This document shows positions 53,819 to 62,441 of a stretch of 62,479 bases of DNA, in pieces (within the stretch, counting starts at the first letter, position 1; each line of letters opens with the position of its first letter). A program made the translations under genes and the position numbers. The stretch spans positions 87,383 through 149,861 of the forward strand of contig OMVU01000012.1 in NCBI GenBank assembly GCA_900314565.1, read 5' to 3'. The notes beneath the pieces are model-generated. The model was not told the origin of the DNA. It worked only from the letters and a program-made list of their open reading frames with translations, and made no database searches. The DNA comes from an uncultured Eubacteriales bacterium (GTDB lineage Bacteria; Bacillota; Clostridia; Lachnospirales; Lachnospiraceae).

Positions 53819-55537
53819 ATGTTTTGCAGTCATTGCGGGAAAGAAATTGAAGAAGGCGTCCGATTTTGCAAATACTGCGGCCAGCCGGTCATCCTGGCAC
53901 AGAAAAACGGACCGGAAGAGGGCCGGCAGCAAAGAGAAGAGATTCACAGGGAGAACTATATAGCCCCTGCCGGCCTGAAGGAAAAGAAAAAGAAAACGAA
54001 CGATAATTCCCTGACGATCCTGCTCGGTGTGATCGCGGCAGTGCTCTTTGTCACGCTGGGGTTTCTGGTATACAGGATTTTTCTTGCGGATCCGGTGACC
54101 GGGGGAAAAAAGGAACCTTCCGCAAAAGAGACGGCAGTCTCTGCGGAGAGCGGCGCGTCTCAGAAGACAGGATCCGGATCCGGGATCTCAGGAACCGGTC
54201 AGGCAGACCCGGCTGCCGCTTCCGGGGAGGAGACCGGATTTCCTGCGGTGGAAAAGAAAGCGAATGCTGCGGCTTACCCCGGTACAATGGATGTTGTATC
54301 CGCAGACGTCACGGACTACCCGAATGTAAAGCTTTACTGCAGCCTGACGGACAGTGCGGGCGAGGGAATCGTGCTGCAGTCTCCGACAGCGGGGATCAGG
54401 GAATCGATTTCCGGGGGAGGAGAGATCGAGCGCGAGATCATTTCCATTGAAAGGCTGGAGGGAAATCAGGGAATCGGATTTGATATTCTGGTCGACAAAT
54501 CGAGCAGCATGTCCGATGAGCTTCCGCAGATGCAGTCGATCCTGACCGATTTTATCACCAGTCTAGATTATGCGTCGGGGGATGCGGCGGAGATCATTTC
54601 ATTTGACACATATGTCATGTACATGTGCATGTATACGGACAATATGTCGAATCTCCTGAACGGGATCTCGAACATGTCGACCTACGGGCGGACAGCGCTG
54701 TACGACGCTCTGGTCGAGGGGATCAGCAACGCCGGGAGCAGGACCGGCGCGAACTGCGTCATCGCGTTTACGGACGGAGAGGATAACGAGAGCCGTTATA
54801 CCTATGAGGAGGTCGTGAATCTTGCGTTGGCTCATGATGTCCCGGTCTATATTATCGGACTCGGGACGGTCGATTCCGGCCGGCTTGGGAGCCTGTCTGA
54901 ACAGACCGGCGGCTGCTACTGGGATATCAGCGCGATCACGGATATGAGAGAAATCCTCGCAACAATCTATGAGCAGGAAAAAGATCTCTATTGTGTCGAG
55001 TATGTTTCAGACGGATCCGCTGACCCGTATGCATCGCGGTCGGTGTCGTGCGCAATCGCGGATGATATCTCGGGCGGCGTCATATATAACTATGGCTACA
55101 CTGCCGTGCAGCGGAAAGAAGAAGTCAGCCATGCATCCAGGTATGAGCTTGTGATCGGCGATTACAGCTGGTCGGAAGCGAACAGCGATGCGCTGTCGAA
55201 GGGCGGTCACCTGGTCACGATCACGTCCCGGGAGGAGATGGACCAGATTGCCGCGATGGCCGGAAATGCAGGTCTCAAATATATCTGGATGGGAGGGTAC
55301 ACTTCTGTCCGGAACGGCACCGCATACGGGCACTGGACGACGGGAGAACCGTTTGACTTTGCGCCGTGGTATCCGGGAGAGCCTTCCAGAAATGATCTGG
55401 ACGGGGAACCGGAATTCTATCTGATCTTCTGGAATGTGGAGGGAGTATGGTCCTTCAATGACGAGCGTGACGATGTAGCGGCGGACCTGGCCACATACCG
55501 GGGAAAAATGGGTTATGTGATCGAATACGAAAATTGA
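53819..55537 (+). CDS. Zinc-ribbon / TM / vWA / C-type-lectin fusion protein
   Basis: 572 residues from the ATG after GGAAAGGA. Cytoplasmic zinc ribbon (CSHCG...CKYCG, 3-21), one membrane helix (64-89), a Ser/Gly-rich linker, an extracellular von Willebrand A domain (~217-400) with complete MIDAS (D226-x-S228-x-S230, T292, D319), then a C-type-lectin-like domain (~440-572: 'WSEANSDALSKGGHLVTITS', 'WMGGY', 'WTTGEPFDFAPWYPGEPS', 'WSFND', 'GYVIEYEN'). The combination suggests a surface adhesin or receptor. The gene is bracketed by direct PE1 copies 27 bp upstream and ~80 bp downstream. Confidence 0.85.
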   Translation: MFCSHCGKEIEEGVRFCKYCGQPVILAQKNGPEEGRQQREEIHRENYIAPAGLKEKKKKTNDNSLTILLGVIAAVLFVTLGFLVYRIFLADPVTGGKKEPSAKETAVSAESGASQKTGSGSGISGTGQADPAAASGEETGFPAVEKKANAAAYPGTMDVVSADVTDYPNVKLYCSLTDSAGEGIVLQSPTAGIRESISGGGEIEREIISIERLEGNQGIGFDILVDKSSSMSDELPQMQSILTDFITSLDYASGDAAEIISFDTYVMYMCMYTDNMSNLLNGISNMSTYGRTALYDALVEGISNAGSRTGANCVIAFTDGEDNESRYTYEEVVNLALAHDVPVYIIGLGTVDSGRLGSLSEQTGGCYWDISAITDMREILATIYEQEKDLYCVEYVSDGSADPYASRSVSCAIADDISGGVIYNYGYTAVQRKEEVSHASRYELVIGDYSWSEANSDALSKGGHLVTITSREEMDQIAAMAGNAGLKYIWMGGYTSVRNGTAYGHWTTGEPFDFAPWYPGEPSRNDLDGEPEFYLIFWNVEGVWSFNDERDDVAADLATYRGKMGYVIEYEN

Positions 55538-55579
55538 ACAGGCAGCGAAGCGGATCGCGCATGACCGTTTTCCATAAAG

Positions 55580-55903
55580 AAGACCGCCCTTCCCGTCAGA
55601 CATTGTATGCAGGTGTCTGCAGACAATTGCGAAACTCAGCATGAAAGTGAGTTGTGTGAACAATTCAAACAATCTGCACAAGCCCTGGAACTTCTTCATG
55701 AACGAAAGATGTGGAATGAGCAAAAACCGTTCTGTCTGAGCGTAGCGAGTTAACGTTTTTTGCGAATGCTTTTCTACATCTTGAGTGAATGTTAGAAGTT
55801 CCTGGCACGGAAGCCGTTTGAATGTTCACACAATTCACTGAATGCGCTGTGTTTCGCAAGCGTCTGCAAGTGTCTGCAGGTGTCTGGCGGGAAGGGCGGT
55901 CTT
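55580..55903. terminator. Bidirectional terminator with PE1 in its loop
   Basis: The outer arms AAGACCGCCCTTCCCG (55580-55595) and CGGGAAGGGCGGTCTT (55888-55903) pair perfectly over 16 bp, with A-rich and T-rich flanks, between convergent vWA-lectin and amylase genes. The loop between them holds an entire PE1 copy. Confidence 0.8.
55619..55867 (+). repeat. PE1 palindromic element, second complete copy
   Basis: 249 bp, same orientation as the copy at 53547. Ends read GCAGAC...ttgcgaaac and gtttcgcaa...GTCTGC, differing from the other copy (CAGGC/GCCTG) but again complementary. Inner tip 'ctgtctgagcgtagcgag' differs from the other copy at two positions. Confidence 0.92.
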
Positions 55904-55924
55904 TTCAGCGTATTCTGTCTGTAT

Positions 55925-57571
55925 TTAACCCCGGTCCACAAAAGCCACTACGCCGCTGTTCGGCGCAAGATCGACCACGAGTCTTCCGTCCCGGATCTCG
56001 AGCGTCCTGCATCCTTCGAGACTGCCGGACGATGCCTCGTGCTTTTTCCCGCTGCTCTCTTCGAACGCGTCGACGAGATTCAGCAGTTCGGAGACGGTGG
56101 AGCGCAGCGCGTTTAGCTGTTCCCCGACCTGCTCCGTGAGGGGAGCGCCGTCTGTCTTTATTTTCTTCGCAGCTTTCCGGAGATCGCGGGTTCTCTCGCG
56201 AATATTTCCGGACGCTTCGTACAGGGCTTCCGACTGACTGATCAGTGCTTCCTTTGCGGAGGTCATGAAGAGAAGTCTCTGCTTTTCCGCTTCGGAGTCT
56301 GTCTCGCCCGTGTTTTCCGGAAGAGTGAGGAGATTTACGGCGCGGTCTGCATTTACCGGAAGAGGAATTTCCATATGCACCGGTGTATCGTCATTGTTCA
56401 GGGCAGTGATGATGGCCCGGCCATCGAGGATCCTTCCGAATGCATACTGTCTGGTCGTCAGTGAGAGCTCCTTGTATTCGCCCCAGGTCGCTTCCGGGAA
56501 ATCGCGTTTAATGCGCCCGAGCGCCTTGAGGAGTTTCGGAAGATCCGCGTTCTCGTCAAAATCCGAAAGATCGAGACACGGGCGGAGATTCCAGTCGGAA
56601 CCGTACTGCTTGTCTCCGGGGATCCCGAACTCAGAACCGTAGTAGACGGACGGAATGCCCGGCAGCATATAGAGGAGCATATGGACGTTGGCCATGTGTT
56701 CCTTATTATTGAGCTTCGACCAGATACGGGCCACGTCGTGGTTGTCCACGAAGGTGTAGAGACGGATCTTTGTGCCTACGATGCCCAGAAGACGCCTGAC
56801 AGAGTGCGCGATCTCGAAGTAATTGTGGTCATTGTGGCCGGAATAGAGTCCCTTATGGAGCTCGTAGTTGGTGACGGAGTGGAGCATTCCCTCATTTGCC
56901 CAGCGGGAGTAATCCCCGTGGATGACCTCGCCCATGAGCCAGAAATCGCGCTTCATGCTGTCGCAGACGCCGCGGAGGTCACGCATGAAATTGAAATCCA
57001 GAACGTCTGCCGCATCGAGACGGATCCCGTCAATGTCGAACTCGGTGATCCAGAAACGGACCGTGTCGAAGAGATATTCCCGTACCTTCGGATTCCAGAC
57101 GTTCAGCTTGACCAGCAGGTTGTGACCGCCCCAGTTGTCGTAGGAGAATCCGTCGTTATACTCGTTGTTTCCCCAGAAATTCACATTGCAGTACCAGTCA
57201 CGGTAGATGGAGTTCTCGCGCCAGGTCCTGATATCCTGAAAAGCGAAAAAGCCGCGCCCGGTGTGGTTGAAGACGCCGTCGACGATGACCTTGATGCCGA
57301 TGTCGTGGCAGTGCCGGACGTAGGCCTTGAAATCCTCGTTCGTCCCGATGCGTCTGTCGACCCTGCGGTAATCGATCGTATCATAGCCGTGGCTGCCGGA
57401 TTCAAAGAGCGGTCCGATATAGACTGCGTTCATGCCGATGCGCTGCGCGTGCTCCGTCCACTCCGTGATCTTCGGAAAATGAGAGCCCTCCTCCCCGTTG
57501 TTCTCGTGAGGACAGCCGCAGAGCCCGAGCGGATAAATATGATAGAAAACAGCGTTGTCATACCATGCCAT
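55925..57571 (-). CDS. GH13-family alpha-amylase-like glycosidase with coiled-coil insertion
   Basis: 548 residues, no signal peptide, so probably cytoplasmic. The (beta/alpha)8 barrel has all four GH13 regions: 'DGVFNHTG', 'GIRLDAAD' (nucleophile D186), 'GEVIHGD' (acid/base E215) and 'FVDNHD' (D279). It should cleave or rearrange alpha-glucans or maltodextrins. The C-terminal beta domain (~370-548) is interrupted at ~420-517 by a charged helical, coiled-coil-like insert, after which 'LEIRDGRLVVDLAPNSGVVAF' (in part) completes the domain. Start has AGAGGTGAAA upstream. Confidence 0.9.
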   Translation of the reverse strand: MAWYDNAVFYHIYPLGLCGCPHENNGEEGSHFPKITEWTEHAQRIGMNAVYIGPLFESGSHGYDTIDYRRVDRRIGTNEDFKAYVRHCHDIGIKVIVDGVFNHTGRGFFAFQDIRTWRENSIYRDWYCNVNFWGNNEYNDGFSYDNWGGHNLLVKLNVWNPKVREYLFDTVRFWITEFDIDGIRLDAADVLDFNFMRDLRGVCDSMKRDFWLMGEVIHGDYSRWANEGMLHSVTNYELHKGLYSGHNDHNYFEIAHSVRRLLGIVGTKIRLYTFVDNHDVARIWSKLNNKEHMANVHMLLYMLPGIPSVYYGSEFGIPGDKQYGSDWNLRPCLDLSDFDENADLPKLLKALGRIKRDFPEATWGEYKELSLTTRQYAFGRILDGRAIITALNNDDTPVHMEIPLPVNADRAVNLLTLPENTGETDSEAEKQRLLFMTSAKEALISQSEALYEASGNIRERTRDLRKAAKKIKTDGAPLTEQVGEQLNALRSTVSELLNLVDAFEESSGKKHEASSGSLEGCRTLEIRDGRLVVDLAPNSGVVAFVDRG

Positions 57572-57645
57572 AAGATTTCACCTCTTAACTATAAGTATAG
57601 TTTTATAAAACAGCGGCCCACAGTGTTTCCTGAGGGCCGTTCATC

Positions 57646-58161
57646 TTACTTCTTTTTCTCATTCAGATCCGAACTGCGGTCTGTCCCGAAGAGCCTGCCT
57701 GCGTATGGCAGGAGGACCGAGAGAAGCAGTTCACCCAGTATATAACAGCTGATAATTTCGCCGATCGCGATAAATACCATGAGAAGCGGTATGGGAAGCA
57801 GTACTCCATAGCCGAATCTCAGTACAAGTGGTACAATAACTGTATTCGAAATGATCGGCGGGAGCGGCGCTAGCCAGCGGTTCTTCCGGAGCATCCATGT
57901 GCCGGCCGCTCCGAGGAGTGTCGCGATGCTTCCGAAAATCACGTCAAGTACAATGGATCCTCCGATGACGTTGGCGATGAGACATCCGATAAAGAGTCCC
58001 GGGATCGCTGCCGGTGTAAAAAACGGCAGGATCGTGAGCGCCTCCGCTATTCTGACCTGGACTTCCCCATAGGAAATCGGCGCGAAGACCAGCGTCAGCA
58101 CCACGTAGATGGCGGCAATGGCGGCAGCATGTGTGATAAAAGTACCCTTTGAGTTTTTCAT
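57646..58161 (-). CDS. queT: QueT-family transporter (queuosine precursor ECF S component)
   Basis: 171 residues starting MKNSKGTFITHAAAIAAIYVVLT (in part); the frame's upstream extension crosses tandem repeats and is not coding. Five to six membrane helices; 'APISYGEVQVRIAEALTILPFF' (in part) and 'GLFIGCLIANVIGG' are QueT signatures. It is the S component that captures queuine or preQ1 for an energy-coupling-factor module encoded elsewhere. Confidence 0.88.
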   Translation of the reverse strand: MKNSKGTFITHAAAIAAIYVVLTLVFAPISYGEVQVRIAEALTILPFFTPAAIPGLFIGCLIANVIGGSIVLDVIFGSIATLLGAAGTWMLRKNRWLAPLPPIISNTVIVPLVLRFGYGVLLPIPLLMVFIAIGEIISCYILGELLLSVLLPYAGRLFGTDRSSDLNEKKK

Positions 58162-58232
58162 TGTAAATTCACCTGATTTTGTCTGTCGCAGGGATGAATT
58201 TCGGATCCTCGGCGGTGTATGCCGCAAACGGT
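58162..58232 (-). promoter_or_regulatory. queT leader
   Basis: About 65 nt of leader. It contains a GCGGcataCACCGC hairpin and an AGGTG ribosome site. queT genes often have preQ1 riboswitches; I cannot match a preQ1-I or -II core here with certainty. Confidence 0.3.
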
Positions 58233-58261
58233 ATATTACCATTCTGCAGAAAATTTGTAAA
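58233..58261 (-). promoter_or_regulatory. Promoter of queT
   Basis: On the minus strand TTTACA, 17 bp, TAATAT, ending ~70 bp before the start. It abuts the 22-bp tandem repeats. Confidence 0.6.
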
Positions 58262-58443
58262 GAATAACCCGGAAGTATGCATGGAGCAGCCCGGAGATAT
58301 GCATGGAAAGAACCGGAAGTATGTACGGAACAGCCCGGAGATATGCATGGAAAGAACCGGAAGTATGTACGGAACAGTCCGGAGATATGCATGGAATGAC
58401 CCGGAAGTATGTATTATGGAACAGCCCGGAGGTATGTATGGAA
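58262..58443 (+). repeat. 22-bp tandem repeats resembling translation-initiation sites
   Basis: About eight units of ~22 bp alternate between 'cccggagatatgcatggaaa' and 'ccggaagtatgtacggaaca'. Each carries a GGAG/GGAAG SD-like block and one or two ATGs. The last unit, 'cccggaggtatgtATGGAAA', is the actual ribosome site and start of moxR. The frame is open through the array. Confidence 0.88.
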
Positions 58444-59382
58444 ACAAGAGAGCACATCCTTTTTCTTCTTGAAAATATCAGCCGTGTCCTGGTAGGCCGG
58501 GAGGATACGACCCGCCGAAGCGTCATTGCGCTTCTCGCAGGAGGCCATGTCCTCCTGGAAGATCTCCCCGGGACAGGAAAGACTACACTTGCGAAAGCCC
58601 TGGCCAGGTCAGTCGGGGGACGGTTCATGAGGATCCAGTTCACCCCGGACCTTCTCCCGTCTGACGTGACGGGCCTTTCGATCTGGAATAAGGAGAGCGG
58701 GAAGTTCGAATTTCGCAGGGGGCCGGTCTTTACCAACATTCTTCTGGCTGACGAGATCAACCGCGCCACGCCCCGGACCCAGTCCGGTCTTCTGGAGTGT
58801 ATGGAGGAACGGCAGGTCACGGTGGACGGAGAGACGAGGAAACTTGAAGAGCCCTTTTTTGTCATTGCGACGCAGAATCCGGTCGAGACGAGCGGGACAT
58901 TTCCGCTCCCGGAAGCCCAGCTGGACCGTTTTCTCATGCGGCTCTCCCTCGGACTGCCTGACAGGGAGGAGGAAATGAGGATCCTTCGCCGTTTTATGTC
59001 TGCAGAGCCTCTTGAAGAAATCGGTGAGGTCTGCAGGCCGGAGGATCTTATCACCGCGAGGAAAATTTCGGAGACGATACACATTTCTGACGAGCTTCTC
59101 TCGTATATCGCTGATATCGTTATCGCAACGAGAAAACGCGGTGATATCGCCGCGGGAGTGAGCTCCCGCGGAACGCTTGCACTGATGCGCGCGGCCAGGG
59201 CCTCGGCATTTCTTGAAGGCCGGGATTACGTCGTGCCCGAGGATATCAAGTATCTGGCGGAGCCGGTGCTCGCGCACAGACTGATCCTTTTCAGGAACTA
59301 CAGGCAGACGATGACACAGGAGACCATTCTCCGGGAGATCATCGAGAGCGTTCCTGTACCGACGGAAGATTTCAGGAAATAA
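58438..59382 (+). CDS. MoxR-type AAA+ ATPase
   Basis: 314 residues from the ATG after GGAGG in the last repeat unit; an in-frame extension of 45 codons is encoded by the repeats. Walker A 'LEDLPGTGKTTLAKALARS', 'FTPDLLPSDVTG', Walker B 'NILLADEINRATP', sensor 1 'IATQNPVE' and 'GASSRGTLAL'-like arginine motif are present. MoxR ATPases act as chaperones for partner vWA/DUF58 proteins, which follow here. Confidence 0.93.
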   Translation: METREHILFLLENISRVLVGREDTTRRSVIALLAGGHVLLEDLPGTGKTTLAKALARSVGGRFMRIQFTPDLLPSDVTGLSIWNKESGKFEFRRGPVFTNILLADEINRATPRTQSGLLECMEERQVTVDGETRKLEEPFFVIATQNPVETSGTFPLPEAQLDRFLMRLSLGLPDREEEMRILRRFMSAEPLEEIGEVCRPEDLITARKISETIHISDELLSYIADIVIATRKRGDIAAGVSSRGTLALMRAARASAFLEGRDYVVPEDIKYLAEPVLAHRLILFRNYRQTMTQETILREIIESVPVPTEDFRK

Positions 59383-59399
59383 AGACAGGGAGCCGGGTT

Positions 59400-60518
59400 A
59401 TGCTGATTTTGTGGATACCGCTCGTCCTTATAGTGCTTTATATCATCCTTCACGCCATCTATCTCTTCCTGTGGCCGAAGGGCATCTCTGTGGAGCTCAG
59501 TTTTGAGCAGCGGAAAGTCACGGAGGGGCAGGAGGCAGTCCTCCTCGAGACCCTGAAAAATGATAAGTTCCTCCCGCTGCCGGTAGTCCGCATGCAGTTC
59601 AAGCTCGACCGGGGACTATTTATGCTTGAAAATGAGAATGTCACTGTCTCGGATACCGTCAATGTCGTGGAATATTTCAGTGTTTTCGGCTGGGAGAAGC
59701 TGGTGCGGACACAGAGGGTGCGTGCCGGGAAGAGGGGATATTACAGAATCCGGACATCCGGGGTCGCGGTCCCGGAGCTGTTTTCCCTGCGGGAAGGGTA
59801 CCGGGAATTTACGCATGACACCGAGCTCGTGGTCTGCCCCGGGATCATCGAGACGGAGGATCTCGCGGTCGTCTGCGAGCAGCTGATCGGAGAGATGCTC
59901 TCCCGAAGGCGGATCTTCGAGGACGTCTTTACCTTCCGCGGGATCCGCGAATATGTTCCGACGGATCCGATCTCCTCGATCAACTGGAAGGCTTCCGCCA
60001 GGAGCAGCGGGTATATGGTCAATCTGCGGGATTATACGGCGGGGCAGGAGGTCAGGATCCTGCTGGATCTGGATAACACCAAGGAACGCTTCATTACGGA
60101 TATCTTTGAAGGCTCCATCAGGATCGCAGCCACTGCCGCGGGATCCTGTATCGATAACCATATCATGACGGCTCTCGTGACGAACGGACGTGACGTGCTC
60201 ACAGAGCAGGAAGCAGGGGTGGAGGCAGGAAGTTCTGCGGAACACACCGGGACGATCGGAGAGGCGCTCGCCCGGATCGATCTCGGAATGGAGCGCAGAC
60301 CTTTCGCGGAGAGGATCTATGAGGAGATCGAGGATCCCTCGGCGGAAAATGCCGCCTATCTGCTGATCTCGTCGGATACCGGCGATGTGAAGATGGCCGC
60401 AGCCTCAGAGCTCGGCTTGCGGCGGGGCGGTATTTACTGGATCTGTCCTGTTGTCGGGGATCCGCCTGAAGGCCGGTATATTCCCGAGGGAATTGCATTT
60501 TACGAGGTGAGGATTTAG
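59400..60518 (+). CDS. DUF58-domain protein
   Basis: 372 residues. Two N-terminal membrane helices merge into one short hydrophobic segment (~1-22), then a beta-rich region and the DUF58 signature 'REYVPTDPISSINWKASARS' (~190-210), followed by a vWA-like half. DUF58 proteins are partners of MoxR ATPases in operons of unknown physiological role, perhaps envelope assembly. 17 bp after moxR. Confidence 0.9.
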   Translation: MLILWIPLVLIVLYIILHAIYLFLWPKGISVELSFEQRKVTEGQEAVLLETLKNDKFLPLPVVRMQFKLDRGLFMLENENVTVSDTVNVVEYFSVFGWEKLVRTQRVRAGKRGYYRIRTSGVAVPELFSLREGYREFTHDTELVVCPGIIETEDLAVVCEQLIGEMLSRRRIFEDVFTFRGIREYVPTDPISSINWKASARSSGYMVNLRDYTAGQEVRILLDLDNTKERFITDIFEGSIRIAATAAGSCIDNHIMTALVTNGRDVLTEQEAGVEAGSSAEHTGTIGEALARIDLGMERRPFAERIYEEIEDPSAENAAYLLISSDTGDVKMAAASELGLRRGGIYWICPVVGDPPEGRYIPEGIAFYEVRI

Positions 60519-60520
60519 CG

Positions 60521-61762
60521 ATGCGTGACGAGAGAATCATGCTGGCAGAAGGAAAAGCGCAGAGGGTGCTCCGTCTCCTGACGAACGCCCTTCTTTACGT
60601 GACCTTTTCCACGGTGACCGGCGTGCTTCTGAAAGTTCCGGCCCGGAAAATGATGATCGGTGCGCTGCTCGTCCTTCTTGCGGCGGCATTCAGTGAGATC
60701 GTGCAGGAGAAGGTCAGCCGTTTCTGGCTCTTTGCGCTGCTCCATCTTGTGAGCGCAGCGATCCTCTGGTACGTCGCTCCGTACGGACGCAGTGCATTCG
60801 GGATCTTCGGGATCTTCATCATGCTTCTCGCGATGAGCAGCCATGCCCGCCGGGTCCGACACATCAATCCGGGGCTGTTCCTCCTTCTTTACCCTCTTGC
60901 GATCTATGTGGTCGCCACTTTCGTGGAAAATGAAGGGCTCCAGATATTCTCAATCTTTCTGGAGATCGCATTGCTTGCGCTTTATCTCATTTACCGCAAT
61001 CTGGTCAGCATGGAGAGGACTTATGTTACGGCGGGAAGATACGTGCGTGTTCCCTACGGGAAAATCAGGAAGCTCAATACAGCCTACCTTCTTTTCCTCC
61101 TTCTCACGGGGCTTGCCGTCGCAGTCCTGCTTGCGGTCTTCACGGACGGAGAACGGTTCTTCAGCGTCGTGGGAGATGTCGTCATGTTCATCATCGCATG
61201 CATCTTCTACGCGCTGGTCTGGGTCATCAGCCATCTCACACCGTGGGTCAGTACGACTGCCGTGCCGAGGGATTCGGAGAACGGCGGACTGCTCCTCGAC
61301 GAAGCCCTGCAGAACCCGCTCCTGAAAATGATCTGGGATATTCTCATGACGGTCTCCTATATCATCGTGATCGGACTGATCCTGCTCTTTCTTGCGAGGT
61401 ATTTAAAGTCGTTTTACAGGGAATTCAAGGCCACCCGGATGGAGAACGGGGATCAGAGGATCCTGTTGAAGCGGCGGGAGAGGAAGGAAAGGTCCGTGCG
61501 TGTCCGGGAGAGACGTCCGGGATATTTTTCCAATGAAGCCCGCGCCAGGCGGCTGTATGTCAGATATATCCGGAGCGGAGGGGCGAGCGAAAAGGTGCTG
61601 CCGCAGCACGTACCGGAGGAGATCGAACGCATCTCCCGCGCACGGGAAACGCGGGATCCGGAATCGGCGGATAAGATCCATGCCATCTATGAGAAGATCC
61701 GGTATTCGGGCAGGAGGACGGAGAGCGATGATCTGCAGAGCCTTCGGGAGGAGATGGGCTGA
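60521..61762 (+). CDS. Multi-pass membrane protein of MoxR-DUF58 operon
   Basis: 413 residues. Seven or eight membrane helices in ~20-240 and one at ~275-300, then a charged cytoplasmic tail (~305-413). In related operons this place is taken by a transglutaminase/DUF4129 protein; here the transglutaminase core is not seen, and only the tail ('RARRLYVRYIRSGG...', in part) resembles DUF4129. Two bases after the DUF58 gene. Function unknown. Confidence 0.72.
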   Translation: MRDERIMLAEGKAQRVLRLLTNALLYVTFSTVTGVLLKVPARKMMIGALLVLLAAAFSEIVQEKVSRFWLFALLHLVSAAILWYVAPYGRSAFGIFGIFIMLLAMSSHARRVRHINPGLFLLLYPLAIYVVATFVENEGLQIFSIFLEIALLALYLIYRNLVSMERTYVTAGRYVRVPYGKIRKLNTAYLLFLLLTGLAVAVLLAVFTDGERFFSVVGDVVMFIIACIFYALVWVISHLTPWVSTTAVPRDSENGGLLLDEALQNPLLKMIWDILMTVSYIIVIGLILLFLARYLKSFYREFKATRMENGDQRILLKRRERKERSVRVRERRPGYFSNEARARRLYVRYIRSGGASEKVLPQHVPEEIERISRARETRDPESADKIHAIYEKIRYSGRRTESDDLQSLREEMG

Positions 61763-61789
61763 GGGTGATGATCTGCAGAGCCTTTCCTC

Positions 61790-61935
61790 CATTTTTCCCC
61801 TGGATTTGCGCTGTATTCCGGGCAGTTAGGTACAGCAGCGCCATTCCTCAAATATGTTCCCCCTGGTTTTTCGCTGTATACCGTGTGATTAGGTATAGAG
61901 GCGCCTTTTCTCTGGTTTGTTCTCCCTGAATTCTC
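61790..61935 (+). repeat. 62-bp direct repeats after the MoxR operon
   Basis: Two full and one partial unit beginning 'ttcccctggatttgcgctgta' / 'ttccccctggtttttcgctgta' / 'ttctccctgaattctc', each with 'tgattaggta' or 'cagttaggta' and 'gcgcc'. The DNA just before also repeats 'gatgatctgcagagcctt' (61727 and 61768). Confidence 0.75.
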
Positions 61936-62200
61936 TAAACCATGTAGTACAGACAAGTGAAATCTGCTGCCTGTGCCTAAAAGCCCGTCAGAAGCAGAAA
62001 ACTATGTAGTACAAACACAAGAAACCTGCTGTCTGTGCCTAAAAGCCACAGCAGGTGCAGAAATCTATGTAGTACAGACAAGTGAAATCTGCTGTCTGTG
62101 CCTAAAAGCCACAGCAGGTGCAGAAATCTATGTAGTACAGACAAGTGAAATCTGCTGTCTGTGCCTGACAGCTGCGGCAGCTGCAGAAATCTTTGGAGGA
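61935..62200 (+). repeat. 63-bp tandem repeats (four units)
   Basis: Unit 'tatgtagtacagacaagtga', 'aatctgctgtctgtgccta', 'aaagccacagcaggtgcaga' (in parts). Two central units are identical; outer ones are diverged. The period is a multiple of three and a 100-codon frame (61973-62275) runs through with 21-residue Cys-rich repeats, but it lacks a ribosome site. Confidence 0.88.
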
Positions 62201-62369
62201 AATTCACAAGGAAGTCACTCATGTATTTGCCTATCTGGCAGAACGCTTTGTCAGACATCTGAATATTTCTGTTAAGCGCGTCTGAAAGAAGGAAAAGAGC
62301 GGGGTTATTTTACAGTAACATAGAACGGTATATAGTAGTGTAGAAATATACTATTATATACTATTTTTA
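62201..62369. other. A/T-rich region before the window end
   Basis: Dense in TATA-like sequence (62325-62370, e.g. 'tatagtagtgtagaaatata'). No gene recognised. Confidence 0.45.
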
Positions 62370-62398
62370 TTTACACGGGCGAACATTTGTGCTATTAT
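62370..62398 (+). promoter_or_regulatory. Promoter near the right edge
   Basis: TTTACA, 17 bp, TATTAT, ~45 bp before the ATG at 62442. Confidence 0.65.
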
Positions 62399-62441
62399 AT
62401 ATGTGTAAATGTGTACTTTGAAAGTAAGGCGGTTTCTGTGT

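Noticed and set aside
53591-53947. Minus-strand frame through PE1, also seen at 55665-55859
   Set aside because: Similarity of the two frames follows from the repeat itself; there is no SD, and changes preserve pairing rather than protein.
53819-55537. Diversity-generating retroelement target (C-type-lectin domain)
   Set aside because: No reverse transcriptase, template repeat or accessory gene is in the window; the fold alone is not enough.
56681-57745. 354-codon plus-strand frame opposite the amylase
   Set aside because: Antisense shadow of a GH13 gene with all catalytic motifs.
58162-58232. preQ1 riboswitch before queT
   Set aside because: A GC-rich hairpin is present but I cannot align the preQ1-I or preQ1-II pseudoknot core.
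58303-58437. N-terminal extension of MoxR by 45 codons
   Set aside because: Encoded by the 22-bp repeats; the good SD and family-typical N-terminus lie at 58438.
61935-62200. CRISPR array
   Set aside because: Units are contiguous 63-bp tandem repeats without unique spacers, and no cas gene is present.
61973-62275. 100-codon Cys-rich repeat protein
   Set aside because: No ribosome site or promoter; the frame is explained by a 63-bp repeat period.
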